The notes beneath the pieces were generated by a model that had not been told where the DNA came from, did not search any database, and was given only the letters and a program-made list of their open reading frames with translations. From Phycisphaerae bacterium (GTDB lineage Bacteria > Planctomycetota > Phycisphaerae > UBA1845 > PWPN01): a DNA stretch of 6,033 nt. Shown one piece after another: positions 1 through 6,033 of this stretch (position 1 is its first letter; each line of letters opens with the position of its first letter). Location of the stretch: positions 1 through 6,033 of the forward strand of contig PWPN01000221.1 of assembly GCA_003557125.1 (NCBI GenBank), in the 5' to 3' direction. A program made the position numbers and the translations under genes.

Positions 1-1104
1 CACTTCGATGCACGGGTCTCATGGATCGGGATGCGCCGCAAGTCGCATGGCGAACTTGAAGTCATCGGCGGCAGACTGCCTTCCGGGGGAAGTTGCGGAA
101 GGACGCCGCTTGTCGAGCTGCTGCTGTACCGCTGCTGCGAACGGGGTCAACACGTCTGCATCCGCAAAGTGCGTGACCAGGCCGAGATCGGCTCAGCCAT
201 GGCGGTGCCCATCAGCGCCGGCCAGAACATCTTCGGGATGCTTTACGTCGATCGGGCCACCCGCGTGCGCCGCTTTCAGATCCCCGAACTCGATGTGCTG
301 ACCGCCTTCGCATCCACCGTCGCGACCAAAGCCAAGGCCCTCCTCACCGACATGGCCGAACGGGAACAGGCGATTTCCGACTCGGAAATCAGCGTCGTCC
401 AGAAGCTCCAGACACTGCTGGACCCCAAGGACGCGCCCGTGATCAAAGGATTCAAGTTCGCCGCCTATTCCCGTTCCGGCCAGGAAATGCCCGGCGACGT
501 TTACGACGTGATGCGACGACCTGACACCCAGCTGACCGCGATGGTGCTCGGCCACGTCCGTCAGCAAGGGGCGGCCCTTGCCTTAAGCATGGCACGCCTT
601 CAGGCCACCTTCCGCGTCGCCATGCTCCACAACGATCCTCCCCATGCCTTCGCGCGGGCCATGAACTGGATTCTGCACGAGCATGAGGATTCCTCGATCA
701 TCGACATGATGTGCATCCTGATCGATGGGCCGAGCGGGAAAATCAACTACGTGCGCGCCGGCAAAATCGGCGCCTTCGTCGTGGATCCGGCCGGCCAACC
801 GCGCAAGCTCCCCACAGCCGACGGCCCATCCCTCGGGGCGTCACCCGACTATCAATACGCCTCCAACATCGACCAGCTGGCACCCGGCGAAACGTTGGCT
901 GTCTACACCCGCGGCGTCGCGACGGCCCTCAACGCAGAGGGCCAACGCTTCGGGGAGACTCATTTCATTGAACTGATCTGCGATGGGTTCGGCCAGCCGC
1001 CATCCGCTACGACCCAGGATCTCAGCGACGAGATGGCCCACTTCCTCAAGCACGGCAGCCATCCGCACGACATGACCGTGCTCCTGCTGCACCGCAGGCA
1101 ATGA
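1..1104 (+). CDS. GAF domain / SpoIIE-like (RsbU-type) PP2C protein, 5' partial, probably a pseudophosphatase
   Basis: The frame is open from base 1 (HFDARVSWIGMRRK...), so the true start lies off the left edge; the ATG at 31 sits inside the domain. Numbering from that ATG (357 aa to the TGA at 1102-1104), residues about 1-105 look like the C-terminal part of a GAF domain: MAVPISAGQNIFGMLYVD (57-74), then an F..PELDVLTAFAS helix. A short helical linker leads to a SpoIIE/RsbU-type PP2C domain (about 120-355). Its landmarks align in order: PGDVYD (154-159), LGHVRQQGAALALSMA (173-188), YVRAGK (240-245), LAPGETLAVYTRGV (283-296), HDMTVLLL (346-353). Family members dephosphorylate phosphoserine or phosphothreonine, often on anti-sigma-factor antagonists. 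Here D156 is kept, but the other metal-ligand aspartates read H175, R294 and H346, and the usual AGH reads AGK. Catalysis is therefore unlikely and a sensing or scaffolding role is inferred. The missing N-terminus might carry another sensor such as FHA, but this cannot be seen. The gene converges on yebC. Confidence 0.85.
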   Translation, partial: HFDARVSWIGMRRKSHGELEVIGGRLPSGGSCGRTPLVELLLYRCCERGQHVCIRKVRDQAEIGSAMAVPISAGQNIFGMLYVDRATRVRRFQIPELDVLTAFASTVATKAKALLTDMAEREQAISDSEISVVQKLQTLLDPKDAPVIKGFKFAAYSRSGQEMPGDVYDVMRRPDTQLTAMVLGHVRQQGAALALSMARLQATFRVAMLHNDPPHAFARAMNWILHEHEDSSIIDMMCILIDGPSGKINYVRAGKIGAFVVDPAGQPRKLPTADGPSLGASPDYQYASNIDQLAPGETLAVYTRGVATALNAEGQRFGETHFIELICDGFGQPPSATTQDLSDEMAHFLKHGSHPHDMTVLLLHRRQ

Positions 1105-1231
1105 GGCCGACAATACCCCCCTGGTGACGTGTATCTTTTCGCATACAGCCCGACGCCGCCCTGGGCGATCGTGATCGGGCACCCCGCGGAGCCGTGGCAT
1201 GACCAAACGCATGCACTGCGTTCGCCCCCGC
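1105..1231. other. Intergenic gap between converging genes
   Basis: These 127 bases separate the stop of the GAF/PP2C-like gene from the stop of yebC on the opposite strand. A bidirectional terminator would be expected, but none is clear. There is a weak 5-bp hairpin (TGTAT / ATACA, 1130-1147, with a T-rich 8-base loop) and a short palindromic CGATC-GT-GATCG. Neither is followed by a T tract. No tRNA or small gene is visible. Termination may be factor-dependent. Confidence 0.5.
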
Positions 1232-1987
1232 TCAGCCCTCTTCGCCCATCGAGGCCATCACCTGCTCGGGCAGGTCGAAATTCGAATACACGTTCTGGAC
1301 GTCCTCGTGCTCTTCGAGCGCCTCGATGAGCCGGAGTAGTTTTTGCCCGACTTCCGCATCGACGGTCACGCTGTTCTGCGGGACCATCGTCAATTCAGCA
1401 GACTGGATTTCAATTTCCGCATCCGCCAGCACCTGCCGGAGCGTCTCGTATGCACCGGGCTCGCACGAGATTTCCCAGACATCGTCGGCCCGCCGGTAGT
1501 CGTCGGCCCCTCCCTCCAGGGCGAGTTCGGCGATGCGGTCCTCGTCGGCAGCCTCCAACGGCACGGTGATCTGCCCCTTGTTGTCGAACATCCACTGCAC
1601 GCACCCGGGCGCACCCATGTTGCCGTTGTGCCGTTCGAAAATCTTCTTGATTTCCGGATTCGTCCGGTTGCGGTTGTCCGTGAGGGTCTCGATAAGCATG
1701 GCCACACCGCCCGGGCCATACCCCTCGTAGCAGACCGTTTCGTACTGGGTGCCCTCTTCGCCGCCGGCGCCCTTGCGGATCGCGTTTTCGATCGTATCTT
1801 TGGGCATGTTGGCCTGGCGCGCCTTGTCGATCGCGTAGCGCAGGGAGAGGTTGTCTTTCGGATCGCCTCCGCCTGAACGCGCCGCCACGATGATGTTCCG
1901 CGACAGCTTGCTCCAGAGTCGGCCTCGCCGTGCGTCGTTCATCCCTTTTTTACGTTTGATCCGCGCCCAATGTGAATGACCAGCCAT
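1232..1987 (-). CDS. yebC: YebC/PmpR/TACO1-family protein
   Basis: This 251-aa protein matches the YebC family over its full length (members are usually about 240-250 aa). The N-terminal MAGHSHWARIKRKK (1-14) and RGRLWSKLSR (21-30) are the signature start. They are followed by GGGDPKDN (39-46), the helix IDKARQANMPKDTIENAIRK (53-72), YEGYGPGGVA (87-96), TDNRNRT (103-109) and the C-terminal helix LLRLIEALEEHEDVQNVYSN (217-236). Family members are cytoplasmic three-domain proteins. Bacterial ones were described first as DNA-binding transcriptional regulators, and mitochondrial TACO1 and some bacterial members act in translation, helping ribosomes through difficult peptide stretches; which role applies here cannot be read from sequence. 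The ATG at 1987-1985 is chosen because it gives the conserved MAGHS start and has an AGGAG 9 bases upstream. It lies 85 bases downstream of the TPR lipoprotein gene on the same strand. Nothing appears truncated or damaged. Confidence 0.96.
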   Translation of the reverse strand: MAGHSHWARIKRKKGMNDARRGRLWSKLSRNIIVAARSGGGDPKDNLSLRYAIDKARQANMPKDTIENAIRKGAGGEEGTQYETVCYEGYGPGGVAMLIETLTDNRNRTNPEIKKIFERHNGNMGAPGCVQWMFDNKGQITVPLEAADEDRIAELALEGGADDYRRADDVWEISCEPGAYETLRQVLADAEIEIQSAELTMVPQNSVTVDAEVGQKLLRLIEALEEHEDVQNVYSNFDLPEQVMASMGEEG

Positions 1988-1996
1988 CGCTGCTCT

Positions 1997-2001
1997 CTCC
2001 T
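1997..2001 (-). promoter_or_regulatory. Ribosome binding site of yebC
   Basis: The minus strand reads AGGAGAGAGCAGCG and then ATG. AGGAG (2001-1997) lies 9 bases before the start codon. It begins only two bases after the 3' arm of a hairpin (2004-2023), and its first bases belong to the 3' copy (in yebC mRNA) of the 9-base repeat GGATCAGGA. Local RNA structure could therefore affect access to it. Confidence 0.7.
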
Positions 2002-2037
2002 GATCCGTCTTTCCGCAGACGGAGTATTTCCTGATCC
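1998..2037 (-). repeat. Direct repeat GGATCAGGA flanking a small hairpin in the yebC leader
   Basis: On the minus strand GGATCAGGA occurs at 2037-2029 and again at 2006-1998; the second copy runs into the yebC Shine-Dalgarno sequence. Between them is a perfect 7-bp hairpin: TCCGTCT (2023-2017), loop GCGGAA, AGACGGA (2010-2004). No T run follows on either strand, so it is not a standard intrinsic terminator. Candidate roles are a processing or stability element between the TPR gene and yebC, or modulation of yebC translation. A short repeat like this may also be chance. Confidence 0.45.
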
Positions 2038-2043
2038 ATGTCC

Positions 2044-2066
2044 CTCGCGCACTCGCCGTGGGCGGG
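2044..2066 (-). repeat. GC-rich imperfect hairpin just after the TPR lipoprotein stop
   Basis: Starting seven bases downstream of the TPR stop codon (minus strand), bases 2066-2044 can fold as a GC-rich stem with one G-G mismatch and a G-T pair around a 5-base loop (complement of TCGCC, 2053-2057). An overlapping alternative pairs GTCCC (2040-2044) with GGGAC (2064-2068). No T run follows in the direction of transcription. It may protect or attenuate the 3' end of the TPR message. In sequence this GC-rich, hairpins of this quality arise easily. Confidence 0.25.
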
Positions 2067-2072
2067 ACTGCC

Positions 2073-5000
2073 TCACGACGCGGGCTGCGTCTCGGCCTTG
2101 ACCTCGTCGACGGTCACGGCGACCGGCGGACGCTCATCACCGGCCACAGCCTCCAGCCTCGCCTTTACGCGCTCCAACGAAGTCGGGTCCCCATCGCTTA
2201 TTCCCTGTTCCACCTGACGGGCATGGACAGCCTCAGCCTTTCGCCATGCGTCGACCGCTTCGTCGGCACGGCCCAGACGCCACAGGACATCGCCCAGGTG
2301 CTCGTGCATCACCGGGTCGGGGGCCTCGCTGTGTACCAGGGCCCGACGCATCCACGTCAGCGCCTCGTCAAACCGCCCTCGTTTGTAATACACCCATGCC
2401 AGACTATCGAGATAAGCCGCCTGCGCCGGCTCGATCGCAACCGCCAGCCGGACCATGTTCTCGGCCAGGTCGAGGTCGCGCGTCGCATCGGCCAACGTGT
2501 ATCCGTAATCGTTGTTGGTACCGGCATCGTCGGGCATCAAGGCATGGGCACGCTCGAGCAGCGCCAGGGCCGCATCCACATTGCCTTGATTCTGGTGCAC
2601 ATACGCCCTCATCCGCTGAAGTGCGGTCTTCTGGAGCGTCGCCTGCCGCAGGCTCTGGAGCGCCCGCATCTGCAATGCCGCCGAATCCGCCTGACGGCCG
2701 ACCTCTTCGGCCCTTTGCCGCCACTGCGCCATCTGCGCGATCATCTCATCGAGATGCTGCGCGGATTCATCGTATTTGCCCGCCACTGCCAATAAACCGG
2801 CCAAGACCCGCCGTTGGTCGAAGAGATACGATTCGAGCATGGCCCTTTGCGCGGGCTCAGCCTCCACCTGGAGCCTGCGAACCTCCCCGATCGTCTCGCG
2901 GGCCGTCGCGAGCATCGCATCGAACCGACCCGCCCGACGGTAAACGTCCCGCAACGCTTCCCGCGCCTCGACGCGGGTCTCGATATCCGGGGCAGCCGCC
3001 ACCTGGGCTGTGGCAAGCTCGATCGCCTCCTCGTGTCGGCCGCCCGCCTGGAGCACCTCGATGAGCCCGTCCCGCCAAGCCTCCTGCTCGGGGTCGGCCT
3101 GGTACCAGGCAAGCAATCGGGCCGTCGCCTCGTCGTAGCGTTCCAAGGCGACCAACCCCGCCGGCGAAGCAGGCAGGCCCGCACTGTCGTCCGGCAGGAT
3201 ACTGGCAGTGCCCACCAGCCACGCGCGCAGCTCCCGGTCATCCGGCTCCTGTGTCAGCCACGCCTCGACCCGCTCCAGGTACTCCGCATGGGCGCCGGCC
3301 GCCGCATCGATCGCCAACAGGAAAAACCGTGCCTGGCGACGCGCCCGCTGCTGGTGCGGATCGACCGCCGGTTCCGGGATTGCCTTCAACCACGAATCGG
3401 CCAACGCGCGCGCCAGTTCGAAACGCTCCGCTCGACGGCAGACGGCGATGAGCTCGCCCCGATACGTCAGGACAGTATCGTCCAGCCGCCCTTCCTGCTT
3501 GTGGGCGACCCGATCCAGCACGCGCTGCCAGGTCGCAAGGGCAGCGTCCTCATCGAGAACGAAACTCTGGAACTGGGCGAGCTGCGTCAGGTAGTTGAGC
3601 CGATTGGGATACCAGTCCACCAGCTGCTCGATATGCACGATGGCTCGATCGAAATCGAGCAGTCGCATCGACACCATCGCCCGCCCTTCGTGCGCACGAC
3701 TCGAAAGGGGGTCCCTTTCCAGCAGAGTATCCGCGTGGCGTTCCGCCTTGTCGAACTCGCGCATCATCATGCGCGTGCTGAACAGCTCTTCGCGCAACAA
3801 TGCGTCCTCGGGATGCTCGACGAGGAGTTCCTCGAGCCTTTGCGCATAACCGGCCAGGTTCGGAGCCGGAGGACGCAGAAAACGCACGATGGCGACGCAC
3901 CGCTGCGTCGGCAATGCTTCGGGGGCCATGCCCTGCATCTGCGAGACCTGCTCGACAACCTCGGCCGCCTTGCCCGTCTGGGCGATCTGCGTCCAGAGGT
4001 TCCGCACGATTCCCTCGCGGGCGGCCAAGTCCCTTGGATCGATGGCCTTGATCCGCTTATAAGCCTCGACCGCATCGGACGGACGGTTCCTGCGCTCATG
4101 AAGGGTGGCCAGCAGAAACAAAGGCTTTTTGTCGGTCGGATCGAGTTCATGGGCCGAACGATAAAGCGCCTCGGCTGCGTCGATCGAATCGAGCCCGTCT
4201 TTGCATCGGCCGCGGAGCGTTTCGAGCGTCGCATCGGGACCGGGCACCTGCGCGCGAGCCGTTTCGAGCACTGCGATGGCCTCGTCCCATCGTCGGTGTG
4301 CGATATGCCGCTCCGCTACTTCCGCGACAGCCGGCACGAACGCGGGGTCCGCGCGGACGACGCCGTGCAGAAGACGCTCCGCCTCCTCGGGCCGATCGAG
4401 CCGCTGGGCCATCCGGGCGAGCAAATAATCCAAAGCCGGACGCGCCAGATCGTCGCGCGCGATGGATGGCAACATACGCGGACTCCGGCCATCCGGGTCA
4501 ACCAGCCACTCCTGGAGCAGTAAGGCTGCCACGTCTTCGTCCAGCTCGGCCAACTCCTCGCAGACCTGAGCCTCACGGCCCGGATGCGTCGCGAGATGCC
4601 GTGCCATCCCCTCCAGCCACTGCGACCAGCGCTGCTCGGCCCGACTCAACGCAATGAGCTTCCAGCGCACAGCACCGAGTTCCGGATGGGCACGCATGAG
4701 CGCTTCGAGTTCATCGAGGGCCTCGTTGCGCCGGTCGGCCGCCAGCAACGCGTCCACATAGGCCAATGCGATGTCGGTATTGTCGGGATCTTCGTTCAGC
4801 GCATCGGCCAGGACCTCCACAGCCCGTGCGGGTCGGCCCGTGTACCGGTGCAAGGCCACGATCAGATCGAGCGATTCGGGACACCCTTGGCAATCCGTGA
4901 TGAAGCGGCGGGCTTCCGCGTCGGCCCTGCCCGTCCGACCGGCCCGTACGAGCATCGCGATCCAGTCCGTACGGAGGCTCCAATCGTCCGGCCAGGACTG

Positions 5001-5813
5001 CACCGCGACCGCAAGCGTGTCAGCCGCCGCGTCGTACCAGCCCAGCATCCCGTACGTGCGCGACAGCGTCCGCATGGCCGGCCCCAGGCGACGGCTCACG
5101 ACCTGCACGAGCGCGGGCTCTGCCGGGACGCGATCCGCCTCGATCATCGCGACGCAATCCTGAAAGAACAGCTCGAGCTGCTCGGCGCCGGCCGCCAGAT
5201 ACCCTTCGCTTACCAGCAGCAGTCCCAGATCGTGATGCGTGAGAGTCGCATAGTCGTCCGCCTCGCTCTCGCGCGGGCAGGACAAGGCCAGACGCCAGTG
5301 ACGCAGCGCCGCGCGCACATCGCCTTCCTGGTACGCCAGTCGCCCGAGAAGCCAATGGGACGCGATATCATCCGGTTTCAGGGCAATCGCGCGCTCCGCA
5401 TGCTGTTGCGCCGGGTGCGGCTGGGCGGTCTGGTGATACGCCAGCGCTTTTATGCGATGGGCCTCGAAGATGTCGGGGTGATAGCGCAAGGCATCGTCGG
5501 CTTCGGTAAGGGCCGCGTCGAAACGTCCCTCCGCGTACCGGTTCCGGGCACGTTCCAGCCCGCGCAATGCCTGTCGGGGAAGCTCGATCCGCGGCTCCGC
5601 GATCGCCGGAGGCGGGTCGGGCGCGTACGGGATATCCGCCAGCGCCATCTCGGCCCGCTGGGGATCGAAATCGGTCGGCCGAGCCACAGGTCCGAAACGA
5701 CGGGCGTCCGCGGGATCGACCGCGCGCGGTCCCGGCCCCTCGCAGCCCACAATGAGTAAGGCCGCCCAACCCAGCACCGCGCCGGCCAGTTGCCGACGGA
5801 TCCAACCCCACAT
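2073..5813 (-). CDS. Large multi-TPR lipoprotein
   Basis: From the ATG at 5813-5811 the protein is 1246 aa. The N-terminus is a lipoprotein signal: charged start (MWGWIRRQ), hydrophobic stretch LAGAVLGWAALLIVG, lipobox I-V-G-C with Cys24 as the expected lipidation site. This predicts export and membrane anchoring; E25 after the Cys is not the classic Asp inner-membrane retention residue of E. coli. A Pro/Ala-rich linker (about 25-80) follows, then TPR-like helical repeats in clusters at about 86-187, 248-378, 461-595, 670-770, 885-940 and 1073-1195. A Gln/Ala/Arg-rich helical, possibly coiled-coil stretch covers about 1013-1073. The last cluster has a recognisable module: NNDYGYTLAD, AYLDSLAWVYYKRGRFDEAL, HEHLGDVLWRLGRADEAV. 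No catalytic domain or motif is visible, so a scaffold for protein partners at the cell envelope is inferred. A GTG at 5828 would add five residues but lacks a ribosome binding site; the ATG has GAGGA 8 bases upstream. It lies between hisG and yebC on one strand. Confidence 0.93.
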   Translation of the reverse strand: MWGWIRRQLAGAVLGWAALLIVGCEGPGPRAVDPADARRFGPVARPTDFDPQRAEMALADIPYAPDPPPAIAEPRIELPRQALRGLERARNRYAEGRFDAALTEADDALRYHPDIFEAHRIKALAYHQTAQPHPAQQHAERAIALKPDDIASHWLLGRLAYQEGDVRAALRHWRLALSCPRESEADDYATLTHHDLGLLLVSEGYLAAGAEQLELFFQDCVAMIEADRVPAEPALVQVVSRRLGPAMRTLSRTYGMLGWYDAAADTLAVAVQSWPDDWSLRTDWIAMLVRAGRTGRADAEARRFITDCQGCPESLDLIVALHRYTGRPARAVEVLADALNEDPDNTDIALAYVDALLAADRRNEALDELEALMRAHPELGAVRWKLIALSRAEQRWSQWLEGMARHLATHPGREAQVCEELAELDEDVAALLLQEWLVDPDGRSPRMLPSIARDDLARPALDYLLARMAQRLDRPEEAERLLHGVVRADPAFVPAVAEVAERHIAHRRWDEAIAVLETARAQVPGPDATLETLRGRCKDGLDSIDAAEALYRSAHELDPTDKKPLFLLATLHERRNRPSDAVEAYKRIKAIDPRDLAAREGIVRNLWTQIAQTGKAAEVVEQVSQMQGMAPEALPTQRCVAIVRFLRPPAPNLAGYAQRLEELLVEHPEDALLREELFSTRMMMREFDKAERHADTLLERDPLSSRAHEGRAMVSMRLLDFDRAIVHIEQLVDWYPNRLNYLTQLAQFQSFVLDEDAALATWQRVLDRVAHKQEGRLDDTVLTYRGELIAVCRRAERFELARALADSWLKAIPEPAVDPHQQRARRQARFFLLAIDAAAGAHAEYLERVEAWLTQEPDDRELRAWLVGTASILPDDSAGLPASPAGLVALERYDEATARLLAWYQADPEQEAWRDGLIEVLQAGGRHEEAIELATAQVAAAPDIETRVEAREALRDVYRRAGRFDAMLATARETIGEVRRLQVEAEPAQRAMLESYLFDQRRVLAGLLAVAGKYDESAQHLDEMIAQMAQWRQRAEEVGRQADSAALQMRALQSLRQATLQKTALQRMRAYVHQNQGNVDAALALLERAHALMPDDAGTNNDYGYTLADATRDLDLAENMVRLAVAIEPAQAAYLDSLAWVYYKRGRFDEALTWMRRALVHSEAPDPVMHEHLGDVLWRLGRADEAVDAWRKAEAVHARQVEQGISDGDPTSLERVKARLEAVAGDERPPVAVTVDEVKAETQPAS

Positions 5814-5821
5814 CGTTTTGT

Positions 5822-5826
5822 TCCTC
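5822..5826 (-). promoter_or_regulatory. Ribosome binding site that selects the ATG start of the TPR lipoprotein
   Basis: The minus strand reads GTGAGGAACAAAACG and then ATG. GAGGA (5826-5822) is 8 bases before the ATG at 5813. It overlaps the alternative GTG start at 5828, whose own upstream sequence (GGTGGTGCCGTGAC) has no purine-rich site. This favours the ATG. Confidence 0.65.
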
Positions 5827-5843
5827 ACGTCACGGCACCACCG

Positions 5844-5880
5844 CCCTGACAGGTCTGTTCTCGCGCGTCAGTTGTCAGGG
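5844..5880 (-). repeat. Inverted repeat including the hisG stop codon
   Basis: CCCTGACA (5844-5851 on +) and TGTCAGGG (5873-5880) are a perfect 8-bp inverted repeat separated by 21 bases. Inside it, CTG (5855-5857) can pair with CAG (5869-5871) to extend the stem. In the minus-strand transcript the 5' arm contains the UGA stop of hisG, so the hairpin forms at the end of hisG and about 30 bases before the start of the TPR gene. No T run follows, so it is not a standard intrinsic terminator. It could attenuate or stabilise a hisG-TPR message. Confidence 0.5.
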
Positions 5881-6033
5881 AACAACCTTGTTGAGCGGAT
5901 AGACAATGATCCCCGAGGCGCCGGCGCGTTGGAGCTGCGGAACGAGCTGACGCTCCGTGGCGCTGTCGATGATCACCTCGACGGCGCTGAATTCACGATC
6001 CGCCAGCGCCGAAATCGTCGGAGACCTCTGGGA
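5875..6033 (-). CDS. hisG: ATP phosphoribosyltransferase HisG, C-terminal end (partial)
   Basis: Reading the minus strand from the right edge to the TGA at 5877-5875 gives 52 residues. They begin SQRSPTISALADREFSAVEV and end LVPQLQRAGASGIIVYPLNK-VVP. This matches the C-terminal end of HisG: a SPTxSxL turn, then an alternating strand-helix-strand unit closing with GAxGIxxYPLNKVV. HisG catalyses the first step of histidine synthesis, joining ATP and PRPP to form phosphoribosyl-ATP in the cytoplasm. The visible part corresponds to the C-terminal ferredoxin-like domain of the long form, which binds histidine for feedback inhibition, so this is inferred to be the single-chain long form rather than the short HisZ-dependent form. 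The catalytic part is off the right edge. The TPR lipoprotein gene starts about 61 bases downstream. The identification comes from recall of the family C-terminus, with few residues to judge by. Confidence 0.82.
   Translation of the reverse strand, partial: SQRSPTISALADREFSAVEVIIDSATERQLVPQLQRAGASGIIVYPLNKVVP

Noticed and set aside
1130..1147. Hairpin TGTAT / ATACA with a T-rich loop as terminator between the converging genes
   Set aside because: The stem has only 5 bp, is AT-rich, and has no T tract after it on either strand.
1343..1876. 177-codon plus-strand frame antisense to yebC
   Set aside because: yebC is identified over its full length here and the antisense translation has no independent support.
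2005..2072. A dedicated promoter for yebC downstream of the TPR gene
   Set aside because: AATACT on the minus strand resembles a -10 box loosely, but there is no matching -35 element at the right distance, so it cannot be supported.
2058..2795. 245-codon plus-strand frame opposite the C-terminal TPR module
   Set aside because: It mirrors the conserved C-terminal TPR coding region and shows no family resemblance of its own.
2814..4523. Long 569-codon open frame on the plus strand, antisense to the TPR gene
   Set aside because: Its translation is rich in Arg, Pro and His without domain-like patterning, and it lies wholly within a clear TPR coding frame. Long antisense frames are expected in GC-rich genes.
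4869..4905. CQGC (CxxC) in the TPR protein as a metal or redox site
   Set aside because: It is a single isolated pair within a TPR-like helix region, with no second pair or thioredoxin-like context.
4584..5759. 391-codon plus-strand frame antisense to the start of the TPR gene
   Set aside because: It is a shadow of the TPR gene with no recognisable domain, signal or ribosome binding site.

Overview
This is a GC-rich bacterial chromosomal window with three complete or nearly complete genes and one gene end. The best guess for the host is a planctomycete, perhaps a Phycisphaerae-like lineage. That rests on recalled family resemblance only: the YebC N-terminus (MAGHSHW, then RGRLWSKLSR), the HisG C-terminus ending in YPLNKVV, and the GAF plus SpoIIE-type signalling protein. 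No marker gene here settles the phylum.

Layout. Positions 1-1104 (+) hold the 3' part of a signalling protein with a GAF domain followed by an RsbU/SpoIIE-type PP2C phosphatase fold; its N-terminus lies off the left edge. Positions 1105-1231 are a short gap between converging genes with no convincing terminator. The rest is on the minus strand and reads right to left. First comes the last 52 codons of hisG (5875-6033). After about 61 bases comes a very large TPR-repeat lipoprotein (2073-5813). After 85 bases comes a YebC/TACO1-family gene (1232-1987). The common orientation and short gaps allow one transcript, hisG to TPR lipoprotein to yebC, but no promoter or terminator proves it, and the three functions do not form an obvious pathway.

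Most notable observation: the phosphatase-like domain keeps its overall fold signature and an intact reading frame but has lost three of the four acidic metal-ligand positions expected in PP2C/SpoIIE enzymes (GDVsGKG reads GHVRQQG, YTDG reads YTRG, DDxT reads HDMT). It is probably a pseudophosphatase acting as a binding or scaffold module. Secondary observations are an inverted repeat that includes the hisG stop codon, and a direct repeat plus hairpin just ahead of the yebC ribosome binding site. I see no mobile element, CRISPR array, RNA gene or defence system.
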